DNA of 36,034 bases. Source: Candidatus Parcubacteria bacterium (GTDB lineage Bacteria; Patescibacteriota; Minisyncoccia; UBA6257; 2-01-FULL-56-20). Below the pieces are notes generated by a model. That model worked only from the letters and a program-made list of their open reading frames with translations, was not told the DNA's origin and made no database searches. Position numbers and translations under genes: made by a program. Positions 25,607-33,744 of this stretch are shown piece by piece. Where the stretch lies: positions 1 to 36,034 of the forward strand of contig DAHVRZ010000007.1 in NCBI GenBank assembly GCA_027324805.1. The letters are read 5' to 3'. Every line of letters starts with the position of its first letter. Positions within the stretch are counted from its first letter, which is position 1.

Positions 25607-25900
25607 ACCGACCTATGCAAAGAGATCAACAAGTTCGGCAAGGGCATCGGGAACGAGGCGCGGTACCGGATCATCCAATCGCTCCTCAAGGGGCATAAAA
25701 CGGTGAGCGAGATCACCCGCATCGTGAAGCTCTCGCAACCGGCGGTGTCCCAGCACCTTGCTACGCTCAAATCGTGCGACCTCGTGATCGCGGAACGGAG
25801 CGGTAAAGAAGTGTTTTATGCGGTAAATGCCGAATATACCCTCAAGCTCCTGCAAAATCTCATCAAAGATATGGATAAAAAACCGTCCCGAAAACGGTAA
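25604..25900 (+). CDS. ArsR-family HTH transcriptional regulator
   Basis: 98 aa; ARYRIIQSLLKGHKTVSEITRIVKLSQPAVSQHLATLKSCDLVIAERSGKEVFYAVN. Confidence 0.9.
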   Translation: MTDLCKEINKFGKGIGNEARYRIIQSLLKGHKTVSEITRIVKLSQPAVSQHLATLKSCDLVIAERSGKEVFYAVNAEYTLKLLQNLIKDMDKKPSRKR

Positions 25901-25925
25901 TAACAACAATCATCATAAAAAAACC

Positions 25926-26492
25926 ATGCTGAAAATAAAAGTAGTATTGGCGAGCGTGCGCGAAGGCCGTTTCGGAGACAAACCCGCGAAGTGGATATTT
26001 GAAAAGGCAAAATCGAGGGAAGGGTTCGACGTTGAGCTCCTCGACCTCAAGGATTATCCGTTCCCCGTCTTCGCGGAGTCGCAGATCCCCGCAATGTTGG
26101 GAGGCAACTATACGAACGAGATCGCCAAGAAGTGGGCCGAGAAGATCGGCAATGCGGACGGCTTCATCTTCGTCACGCCGGAATACAATCACGGCTATCC
26201 CCCGTCTCTTAAGAATGCGATCGATTACATCTACGGCGAATGGGTCAACAAGCCGGTGGCGTTCGTGGGATACGGCGCAAACGGAGGCGTCCGTTCCGTG
26301 GAGCAACTGAAGCAGGTGGTGAACAGCAATCTTGCCATGCATCCGGTGCCGATCACGATCACTATGAACCACCCGTGGAACCTCATGAACGACCAGGGCG
26401 AGTTCGATACGTCATCGTTCGAGAAGCCCGGCAATGAGATGCTCGACCAGCTTGCGTGGCTCGGCGAAGCACTCAAAGCGGCGCGGAAATAA
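25926..26492 (+). CDS. NADPH-dependent FMN reductase family protein
   Basis: KIKVVLASVREGRFGDKPAKW...FIFVTPEYNHGYPPSLKNAIDYIYGEW; ATG at 25926. Confidence 0.92.
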   Translation: MLKIKVVLASVREGRFGDKPAKWIFEKAKSREGFDVELLDLKDYPFPVFAESQIPAMLGGNYTNEIAKKWAEKIGNADGFIFVTPEYNHGYPPSLKNAIDYIYGEWVNKPVAFVGYGANGGVRSVEQLKQVVNSNLAMHPVPITITMNHPWNLMNDQGEFDTSSFEKPGNEMLDQLAWLGEALKAARK

Positions 26493-26506
26493 GATCCTCG
26501 TCATCC

Positions 26507-26578
26507 CCTCGGAGACGAACGCCCGGCCAGAAGGCCGGGCGTTCACGTTCTTGGCGCCTGTGCGCCTCCGAGGTTTTC
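26507..26578. terminator. Nested hairpins between convergent genes
   Basis: Inner gaacgcccggcc-agaa-ggccgggcgttc (26517-26544); outer cctcggag/ctccgagg followed by tttt. Confidence 0.65.
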
Positions 26579-26600
26579 CCCGGAGAAGGCATGTATGGTT

Positions 26601-26849
26601 CTATCCTTCCGGGATTTCGATTGTCTTTTCCTTGCTACGCGCGCCGGAAACTATTTTGATTTTGGAGCGGGGCACTTTGAAGTGCTCCGCGAGCGCGGCG
26701 ACGATCGCCTCGTTCGCGCGGCCTTCAATGGCACGCTCGGTGACCGCGACGACAAACTTCCGTTCCGCCGCATTCTTGAAGAGTCCCCGTGGCTCTTCTT
26801 TTATGTAAGCCTTTTTGGCGCCCGGCTTCGCTTTCACGAGAACCTTCAT
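26601..26849 (-). CDS. DUF167 (YggU-like) family protein
   Basis: 82 aa; KVLVKAKPGAKKAYIKEE...AIEGRANEAIVAALAEHFKVPRSKIKIVSGARSKEKTIEI. Confidence 0.92.
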   Translation of the reverse strand: MKVLVKAKPGAKKAYIKEEPRGLFKNAAERKFVVAVTERAIEGRANEAIVAALAEHFKVPRSKIKIVSGARSKEKTIEIPEG

Positions 26850-26889
26850 TTTTTTACTATAGCATCCTCTGTCATTCTTTCCGCATCCG

Positions 26890-27963
26890 TCACGCCAATT
26901 TCTCCACGCGCACGCCGACGAGGCGGATCGCTTTGCGCCCCGGATTCTCGCGCTTGTCGAGGAATGGCATGAAAAGCCTCAATGTCTCAAAACGGATGAC
27001 ATCCGCACCGGATGCCGGCGCGGCGAGCGTCATGCTCCGCGTCTTTGTTGTGAAATCGAAGAAGCGCACCGTGATCGTTATGCCGCGGAACGATGCAAAA
27101 CCGCTTCTTTTGAAATGCGCGTGGACGCCGTCCGCGAGCGCCATCAGCCGCTCCTGCAGCACGATGGGATCGCGCGTGTCATGCGCGAAGGTCTCCTGTT
27201 CGCCTATCGACTTCGCTTCCCATTCCTCGACGAGCGGCGTATCGTACGTTCCGCGCAATTTTGCATACAGTTCACTCCCCCATTTTCCGAACATTTCGTA
27301 CAGCTCGGCTTCCGTAAAGCGCTTTGCATCCGCGACGGTGCGCACGCCAAGCCGTTTCAATTCCTCTTCCGTCTTCGGACCGACGCCCGGGATCGTACGG
27401 ACCGCAAGCGGCTCAAGAAATTTTTCCGCATCCCGAGGACGCACCACCGTAAAGCCGTCCGGTTTGTTCCTGTCGGATGCGATCTTTGCGACGAGCTTGT
27501 TCGGTCCGATACCAACCGACGCAGTGAGCCGCTCGCGCGCGCGGATCTCTTCCTTTATTGAACGCGCAGCCTCTGCCGCTTTCTCGTACGAACCGGCTGA
27601 TGAAAGGTCGAAGTATGCCTCATCCACACTCGCCTCCTCACTATGGTCCACGTGCGCTCGGAGTATCTCCATGATCCTGTGCGATACCGTTCCGTAACGA
27701 TGCATATCCACCGCAAGGAACACGGCGGGCGGAAGACCCTTCCCCCGCGCCGCTTCGGCGAGACGCCACGCCGTCGATATCGGCTGGGCCGAATGGATGC
27801 CGTATGCGCGCGCCGCATAGTTCGCGGTTGAGACGACGCCACGGCCGCGGCCCGCCTCCGGATCCGAACCTACCACGATCGGCCGTCCGGCAAAGCGCGG
27901 GTTGTCGCGCTCTTCCACCGAAGCGAAGAATGCATCCATATCGAGATGGCCTACGATGCGCAT
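26890..27963 (-). CDS. dinB: DNA polymerase IV (Y-family)
   Basis: VGHLDMDAFFASVEERDNPRFAGRPIVVG, SVDEAYFDLSS, SVGIGPNKLVAKIASD, IPGVGPKTEEELKRLGV. Confidence 0.96.
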   Translation of the reverse strand: MRIVGHLDMDAFFASVEERDNPRFAGRPIVVGSDPEAGRGRGVVSTANYAARAYGIHSAQPISTAWRLAEAARGKGLPPAVFLAVDMHRYGTVSHRIMEILRAHVDHSEEASVDEAYFDLSSAGSYEKAAEAARSIKEEIRARERLTASVGIGPNKLVAKIASDRNKPDGFTVVRPRDAEKFLEPLAVRTIPGVGPKTEEELKRLGVRTVADAKRFTEAELYEMFGKWGSELYAKLRGTYDTPLVEEWEAKSIGEQETFAHDTRDPIVLQERLMALADGVHAHFKRSGFASFRGITITVRFFDFTTKTRSMTLAAPASGADVIRFETLRLFMPFLDKRENPGRKAIRLVGVRVEKLA

Positions 27964-27966
27964 GGC

Positions 27967-28494
27967 CTACATCGGCTCATCGGCGGACGGCCCGAAGGAA
28001 CCCGGGATCGGCACATCGTTCAGCCGGAGATACACGCCGAGCTGAGCGCGGTGATGTATAAAATGATCGATAAACAGCGTCCGGTATGCGAGCGCACGCG
28101 GCCCTTTGAATATCCGACGCTTGTTCGTCCCGTCGTCAAAAACGAGTTCCCATTCCCCGGCGAGATGTTCGTCGGTCGTGCCTTCAAGCGCAGCGCGCGC
28201 CGCCTTCGCCTTCCCGTCAAAAAGCGCGACAAGCCCCGCCGCATCCTCCGGCTCCTCATTTCCCGCTCCGCTCCCCTTCGCACCGAACGCAAGCGAATCT
28301 TTTTCGACAATGTCCGCCACCAGGCCGGGCAACGTCGCCACGTGCTTTGCGAGCCTTCCGAGAAGCATCGATTTTTCGTGCGGCTTCCAATCCTTCTTCT
28401 CCGCGAGCGGGACGCGCTCGAGCATCTTCCGCGCCGTAGCCATCTCATGATCGAACTCCTGCAGTGAAATCTCTTTGAATGAAACCGTATTCAT
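27967..28494 (-). CDS. DinB/DfrB-like metal-dependent hydrolase superfamily protein
   Basis: 175 aa; LGRLAKHVATLPGLVADIVE...YRTLFIDHFIHHRAQLGVYLRLNDVPIPGSFGPSADEPM. Confidence 0.85.
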   Translation of the reverse strand: MNTVSFKEISLQEFDHEMATARKMLERVPLAEKKDWKPHEKSMLLGRLAKHVATLPGLVADIVEKDSLAFGAKGSGAGNEEPEDAAGLVALFDGKAKAARAALEGTTDEHLAGEWELVFDDGTNKRRIFKGPRALAYRTLFIDHFIHHRAQLGVYLRLNDVPIPGSFGPSADEPM

Positions 28495-28500
28495 GGAATT

Positions 28501-28722
28501 TTATTCTTTTTCGATGTCCGCTTTTATCTCTTCGAATTCGTTCTCAAGCTCCCCCAATCTTTTCTTGCTCGCCTTAATGAGCACCGCCGCCTTCTTCACC
28601 TTTTCCAGTGCCTTTTCCACATCCAGCTCCTCCTGCGAATCGAACCATTCGAGTATCTCCGCGATCTCTTCCAGATGATGTTTGAAATCCTTCGTCTTCT
28701 CCGTTTTTTCTTTTGCTGTCAT
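28501..28722 (-). CDS. xseB: Exodeoxyribonuclease VII small subunit
   Basis: 73 aa; LEEIAEILEWFDSQEELDVEKALEKVKKAAVLIKASKKRLGELENEFEEIK; adjacent to xseA. Confidence 0.85.
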   Translation of the reverse strand: MTAKEKTEKTKDFKHHLEEIAEILEWFDSQEELDVEKALEKVKKAAVLIKASKKRLGELENEFEEIKADIEKE

Positions 28723-28730
28723 AGATTTTT

Positions 28731-29912
28731 TTATTCGTTCCTATCCACATCTTCGACCTTCGAATGCACGCTTCCGTCGGTCAAGCGGATATCCAGCGTA
28801 TCGCCACGGGCGAGCGCGGCCGCGCTTTTCACTATCATACCATCGTGCCATACGATCGAATAACCAAGCTTCAATTGACGCATCGGATCATGGACCCGCA
28901 TGAGCTGTTCGGCCATGGCGAGCTTTTCCTTTGCGCGCATGATCAGCTCTGCGGCGTGATCGAGCACGGAACTTCGCGCTGCTTCGAGGTCCGTGCGGAT
29001 CCTGCGCAATTCTTCCCCGATGCGGATATGGATACGCGAAAACTGCTCGGTCTTCATGCGGGCCTCTTCCCACGATCGCCCCAAAAGATGCGCGGCCGCG
29101 GTCGGCGTACTCGTCATATAATCCGCCGCGAGCGCCATGAGCGGCACATCCTGGTCATGGCCGATGCCCGCGATCACCGGTACGGGGAAATCCACCGCCT
29201 CGCGCACGAGCATCTCGTTATTGAACGCCTGAAGCGATTCGAGCGAGCCGCCGCCGCGGATGATGACAAGCGCTTCGATCGCGCGATCCGGCGGCGCGCC
29301 GCCCGCTTCGGTCTCCTCGCGCATGCGCCGCATGGCCGCAAGGAGCGGCTTCGCCGCCTGCTGGCCCTCCACGCGCGAATCGATCCCGCGCACATGAAAC
29401 CCGAATCTGCCAAGATTGTTCATGAAGTCGTGGATCACCGCGCCTTTCATCGAAGTAATGACGCCGATGCGCGAAACATATTCCGGAAGCGCGCGCTTGC
29501 GTTCCTCGGCGAACACCCCCTCCGCTTCGAGCTTCTTCCGCAGTTCATCGTACGCTTTTTTGAGCGCGCCCTCGCCCACCAACTCCACCGTGTCCGCCAC
29601 GAACGAAAGCCGCCCGCTCGGCGGATAGATATTCGGATGGCCGCCCAGAATGATTTCCATGCCGACCTCGAGTGCCACGCCGCAGAGGTCGTAGTTGCGC
29701 GACCAGACAATGCAATCCATCACACCCTGCGCATCCTTGTCTTTGATCGTAAAATATACGTGTCCGGAGGCCGCACGCTTGAGCTCCGATACCTCTCCCG
29801 TGATCCGCACATTCTCCCGCTTGAAGAACGTATTGAGAACCTCTATATATTGGACGACAGTGAAGACCGTTTCCCCTTCCGCCGAAAAATCCAATCGCGT
29901 TCCGGTTGCCAT
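28731..29912 (-). CDS. xseA: Exodeoxyribonuclease VII large subunit
   Basis: FTVVQYIEVLNTFFKRENVRITGEVSELKRAASGHVYFTIKD, IGVITSMKGAVIHDFMNNLGR, IIRGGGSLESLQAFNNE, GIGHDQDVPLMALAADYMTSTPTAAA. Confidence 0.96.
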   Translation of the reverse strand: MATGTRLDFSAEGETVFTVVQYIEVLNTFFKRENVRITGEVSELKRAASGHVYFTIKDKDAQGVMDCIVWSRNYDLCGVALEVGMEIILGGHPNIYPPSGRLSFVADTVELVGEGALKKAYDELRKKLEAEGVFAEERKRALPEYVSRIGVITSMKGAVIHDFMNNLGRFGFHVRGIDSRVEGQQAAKPLLAAMRRMREETEAGGAPPDRAIEALVIIRGGGSLESLQAFNNEMLVREAVDFPVPVIAGIGHDQDVPLMALAADYMTSTPTAAAHLLGRSWEEARMKTEQFSRIHIRIGEELRRIRTDLEAARSSVLDHAAELIMRAKEKLAMAEQLMRVHDPMRQLKLGYSIVWHDGMIVKSAAALARGDTLDIRLTDGSVHSKVEDVDRNE

Positions 29913-29953
29913 GCGGATATTCTACCATAGGCACGCAGGGCGCCCAGCACAAA

Positions 29954-29983
29954 GCAAAAGCACCTTTTCCAAGGTGCTTTTGC
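29954..29983. terminator. Rho-independent terminator (bidirectional appearance)
   Basis: gcaaaagcacctt-ttcc-aaggtgcttttgc. Confidence 0.8.
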
Positions 29984-30009
29984 CGCACATATCCAGGCCT
30001 TCTTTATCT

Positions 30010-30189
30010 TTATTTGAGAAGTCCCGCAAGGTGCAGGGTCCAGAGGAAGACCCCGACCTCTATAAAGAAGAGTCCGAGGCCTACGGGAGAACCCCAACTG
30101 AACCATGAGCCCCACGCGCGCCAATGGGCCCAATGCTCCCCGTTATGCTTTTCATACCAATCCATCCACTCTTTGTTTTTGTCGTCCAT
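30010..30189 (-). CDS. Small Trp-rich membrane protein
   Basis: 59 aa MDDKNKEWMDWYEKHNGEHWAHWRAWGSWFSWGSPVGLGLFFIEVGVFLWTLHLAGLLK; shorter than the track ORF. Confidence 0.7.
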   Translation of the reverse strand: MDDKNKEWMDWYEKHNGEHWAHWRAWGSWFSWGSPVGLGLFFIEVGVFLWTLHLAGLLK

Positions 30190-30620
30190 GAACGTGTTTG
30201 GTTGATTTCGACCTTTGGGATACCGAACCCAAAGGTTGCGGAGGGGTGCGGCCTCTTGCGGACCGGGGTCGTCGGCCCGAGGTTTGCGATGACACCGCTT
30301 ATACCGTATTTCGATTATACCATCACTCGAGCATGCGGCGAACTGTTTTTTCGTGCATTCATCATGGCCCATATCCATGCTCCGTGGTATCATATGGGCA
30401 GAACATTCCATTATTTCATTTACGAGGCTGTATGGATCCCATATTGATCTCCGTCGTCGTCGCCATCACCATCTTCCGCCTATTGCCTTTCGCGTGCGAC
30501 ACGTCCCGGAAGTCCATAATGCTCGCCGCCGCGAGTATCGCCGTTCTGAAAGGAAAAAAGATTTCGCGCCAGACCGAATCTTCCTGATCACATCCATCGC
30601 CCTCCCCCATCAACCCCATC

Positions 30621-30655
30621 GCCTCCGCATCTTTTCTGATGCCGGAGGCTTTTTT
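30621..30655 (+). terminator. Rho-independent terminator
   Basis: gcctccgcatc-ttttct-gatgccggaggc-tttttt. Confidence 0.8.
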
Positions 30656-30691
30656 CTTCATGTTTTCTTGATAGTTCCTTGATGCGGTATA

Positions 30692-31480
30692 ATGACCGTT
30701 ATGGAACCGCTCTTCCCCGTCAAAAAACCCCGCACCCTTCTCTTCCTCGACACCGAAACGACCGGCATCGCCGAAGGACGTCTCATCCAGATCGCCTACC
30801 GAGCGCGCGGCAGGGCCGTGAACGATACTTCAATGCACGTCGAGTATTTCAAACCGCCGGTACCGATCGAGATCGAGGCGATGGCGGTGCACCATATCAC
30901 GGAGAAGCACATCGCCGAAAAGCCGGCATTCGACGGCTCGGATACGCATATCGCGCTCAAAGCATCCCTCGCCGATCCTGACACGATCCTCGTCGCTCAT
31001 AACGCGAAATTCGACATGGGCATCCTTGTGCGCGAAGGGCTCCCCTCGCCCGCCGGCGGGTTCATCTGTACGATGAAGGTCGCGATGGCGATGTATGATC
31101 TTCCGCAGTACAAGATGCAATACCTCCGCTATCTCTGGGGCATCGAGGACGATGCCGCCACCGCGCACGACGCCGAAGGCGACGTCGCTATCCTTGAAAA
31201 AGTGTTCGATCATATACTCGCGGAATATATGGAAACGGGCGGAGTGGACGCAAAAGGTCCGTTTACGGAAGAAACGGCGCTCGACGCGTTCATCGGTATT
31301 TCGAAACAGCCGGTCCTCCTTCGCCGCATGACCTTCGGCCAATATGCCGGCAAGACCTTCGCCGAAGTTGCCGGCGCGGACCGGAACTATCTCCAGTGGC
31401 TTTCGACACTCAAAGACAAAGGCGAAGATTTCGAATACACCGTGCAGCACTACCTGCAAGGGAGTGAGAAGGGGCAGTGA
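30692..31480 (+). CDS. DEDD 3'-5' exonuclease (DnaQ/ExoX-like) with C-terminal DUF3820-like segment
   Basis: TLLFLDTETTGIAEGRLIQIAYRARG, LVAHNAKFDMGIL, AHDAEGDVAILEKVF; C-term MTFGQYAGKTFAEVAGADRNYLQWL. Confidence 0.9.
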   Translation: MTVMEPLFPVKKPRTLLFLDTETTGIAEGRLIQIAYRARGRAVNDTSMHVEYFKPPVPIEIEAMAVHHITEKHIAEKPAFDGSDTHIALKASLADPDTILVAHNAKFDMGILVREGLPSPAGGFICTMKVAMAMYDLPQYKMQYLRYLWGIEDDAATAHDAEGDVAILEKVFDHILAEYMETGGVDAKGPFTEETALDAFIGISKQPVLLRRMTFGQYAGKTFAEVAGADRNYLQWLSTLKDKGEDFEYTVQHYLQGSEKGQ

Positions 31481-31503
31481 CGGCAGGGTGAAGGACCCGT
31501 ATA

Positions 31504-31935
31504 ATGGAATCAATGTCATTCATCCGAAAAGCTCAAGTCGCCCTGCGCGCACGAATCGGAAAATACCCCCTCCTTTACGCGCTCATCGGCGGCGTCGGCA
31601 TCGTTCTCTTCTGGCGCGGCGTTTGGTATGGCGCCGATTATATCTATGCGTTCATGGTGCCCACCGCCGCCGCCTCGTCCGGCATTTCGCTCGGCTGGCC
31701 GAACGCCATCGATGGCCTTGCCTCGATTATCATCGGCAGCCTGCTTCTCCTTTCGACGGGACTTTTCGTCACCGAACTCGCCGGCGGCGAGACGATGCTC
31801 CGCGAAGAAAAGAAAGAGGAGCAGACCGTAAAGAAGGAATCCACGGAACTGCCCGGTATCGAGACCGAGATCCGTCACATCGAAGAAGAATTAAAAGAGA
31901 TCCATAAAGACCTCCATCACGACGCAACTCCCTAG
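31504..31935 (+). CDS. Hypothetical membrane protein with C-terminal coiled coil
   Basis: 143 aa; two hydrophobic segments then IETEIRHIEEELKEIHKDLHHD. Confidence 0.7.
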   Translation: MESMSFIRKAQVALRARIGKYPLLYALIGGVGIVLFWRGVWYGADYIYAFMVPTAAASSGISLGWPNAIDGLASIIIGSLLLLSTGLFVTELAGGETMLREEKKEEQTVKKESTELPGIETEIRHIEEELKEIHKDLHHDATP

Positions 31936-32052
31936 GGATCCCCTTATCCGCATCCCGCCCTTTTTGAACTTTTTCCGCGAGTGGTTATATAATGCGAGAA
32001 GCGAAACGTCTTCGCTGTACGTGATTCCCAATTGGAGAGTAGGAGGGGCCTT

Positions 32053-32577
32053 ATGCCATCACACCGCGCCGCCATTGCGGTAGGCCCGAAAGCCGCCGGA
32101 AAGACCACATTCTGCCAATCGTTCGCCGCCGGGAGGTCCGACGCGATCCTTGTACGGTCCGTCAACAACGACGATTTCACCGAAGAGGGCATTTTGTGGA
32201 AAACCATCGTCCAAAACCTGCACGCTTGTACCGACAAAAGCGCGCACTTCATCTTGGATTGCCATTGCTGCAATCCAACGGAACGAAAGGAGGTCATCGT
32301 CCGGCTTCACTCCCTCGGCATCGCCGACGTGGAAGCATGGCACTTCGTGACGCCGGAGTTCATCTGCGTCAAATGGTTCATCGAACGGGATGAGCGCGAG
32401 GAGCACGCGCTCACCGACCCGCGCGATCGAAGATGGCGTGCACTCTTCAGGCCGCACGCCATAAAGGCCGTGCACCACGCATATATCGACTTCCCCACCC
32501 CAACAATCCAAGAAGGATTCTCACGGATACGGAGGATCGATCCCCGAACCCCGCATCTCCACATATCCTGCCATTAG
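32053..32577 (+). CDS. P-loop kinase/zeta-toxin-like ATPase
   Basis: ATG at 32053 preceded by AGGAGG; AIAVGPKAAGKTTF Walker A; AHFILDCHCCNPTERKEVI. Confidence 0.7.
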   Translation: MPSHRAAIAVGPKAAGKTTFCQSFAAGRSDAILVRSVNNDDFTEEGILWKTIVQNLHACTDKSAHFILDCHCCNPTERKEVIVRLHSLGIADVEAWHFVTPEFICVKWFIERDEREEHALTDPRDRRWRALFRPHAIKAVHHAYIDFPTPTIQEGFSRIRRIDPRTPHLHISCH

Positions 32578-32613
32578 CGGATATCGCACCGTCCATGGCC
32601 GGCATTTCCCACT

Positions 32614-32646
32614 GCACCCGAGGATTTTTTTCCGAGGGTGCTTTTT
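32614..32646 (+). terminator. Putative rho-independent terminator
   Basis: gcacccgagga...tccgagggtgc-ttttt. Confidence 0.65.
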
Positions 32647-32810
32647 AAATATCCAAAATGTTAGAGCCCCCGTCGAACTCTTGGTTCTTCGGGGGCTTAT
32701 GGCTACTCCACGATGGCTTCTGCATCCGGTTTTCCTGGTCTATGCCGGATACCGGCCTGTTTATTTATCGTCGGACGCAGCAGGCCCATCCCGACTAGGA
32801 AGAAGGAGAT

Positions 32811-33014
32811 TCAGCGCTTAGGCGGCTTACCACCCATGGGGATGCGCACAAGTTTCCGTTCGAAAACGGTCTGCTTGTACGACACCGCACCACGGGGTTG
32901 CCCATCGCGGCGGAATCCGTTCGACCGCAGCAAACGATCTGCTGCTTTAGTGAGGTCTCTCGGGGACATCGGCGGTTGAACTTGCATGACATCATTGGAA
33001 ATCCCATCTGTCAT
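32811..33014 (-). CDS. Small hypothetical basic protein
   Basis: 67 aa MTDGISNDVMQVQPPMSPRDLTKAADRLLRSNGFRRDGQPRGAVSYKQTVFERKLVRIPMGGKPPKR. Confidence 0.5.
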   Translation of the reverse strand: MTDGISNDVMQVQPPMSPRDLTKAADRLLRSNGFRRDGQPRGAVSYKQTVFERKLVRIPMGGKPPKR

Positions 33015-33150
33015 GCCGTGCCACCAACGTCAACCTCCGAGGAGAGGTCTTTAAAAGACCTTTCTATCACCTCACCAGCTGGGTACGACAATACCCCTCG
33101 GGCGTTTTTCCGTCAAGTCCTCGCCGGCGACGCTGTGCTATTATGGATAT

Positions 33151-33315
33151 ATGGAAAAAGTCTTTATAAACAAGCACAGCCATATGGGTATGATTTGGGT
33201 GATCGGATGGCTTTTCACGGTCGGGTTCTGCCACCTTAGTTTCTGGCAGGGCGTGGCCGCGATCATCATCTGGCCGTACTACATCGGCACGTGGCTGGCG
33301 GCGTTCCTGCACTAA
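33151..33315 (+). CDS. Small membrane protein (below ORF-track cutoff)
   Basis: 54 aa MEKVFINKHSHMGMIWVIGWLFTVGFCHLSFWQGVAAIIIWPYYIGTWLAAFLH, followed by a terminator. Confidence 0.75.
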   Translation: MEKVFINKHSHMGMIWVIGWLFTVGFCHLSFWQGVAAIIIWPYYIGTWLAAFLH

Positions 33316-33345
33316 GGTCCGTCGGCACTTCCGGTTTGCCGTTCC

Positions 33346-33371
33346 AAAAAAGACCCCGCAGGGGTCTTTTT
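33346..33371 (+). terminator. Rho-independent terminator
   Basis: aaaaagacccc-gca-ggggtcttttt. Confidence 0.88.
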
Positions 33372-33473
33372 AAATAGAAAAAAGCGGCGCGCAGGATGAT
33401 CTCTGCGCACCGCAAACGAAACGATACTCGCGCACTCCCCCGGGGGTCAGCGACGGTACTTTTTGCACTCCGG

Positions 33474-33656
33474 TCAGTCCGCCCACTTGCGGAACCCGTG
33501 CTGCGCGATGATGAAACCGGCAAAGAAAAAACCTATCGTCACCGTAATGCCAATGGCACCGAAGTTCACCACCTTGTGTTCGTCGAGAATCGCAAGGATC
33601 ACGCCGATGGCCATCACGCCGATGCCAGCGACGCCAAGCTTCAAATGTTTCGACAC
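33474..33656 (-). CDS. Small membrane protein
   Basis: 60 aa MSKHLKLGVAGIGVMAIGVILAILDEHKVVNFGAIGITVTIGFFFAGFIIAQHGFRKWAD. Confidence 0.75.
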   Translation of the reverse strand: MSKHLKLGVAGIGVMAIGVILAILDEHKVVNFGAIGITVTIGFFFAGFIIAQHGFRKWAD

Positions 33657-33744
33657 TTTATCAACCCTCCTGGAGAATATTATACCTAAAATATTGTATT
33701 AAAGCAAGTTACCGCTTTGGTATGCGTCGTGACCTCTTTCCTCT

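Noticed and set aside
28764-29930. 388-aa plus-strand ORF
   Set aside because: Exact antisense shadow of xseA; Arg/His-rich translation typical of high-GC antisense ORFs.
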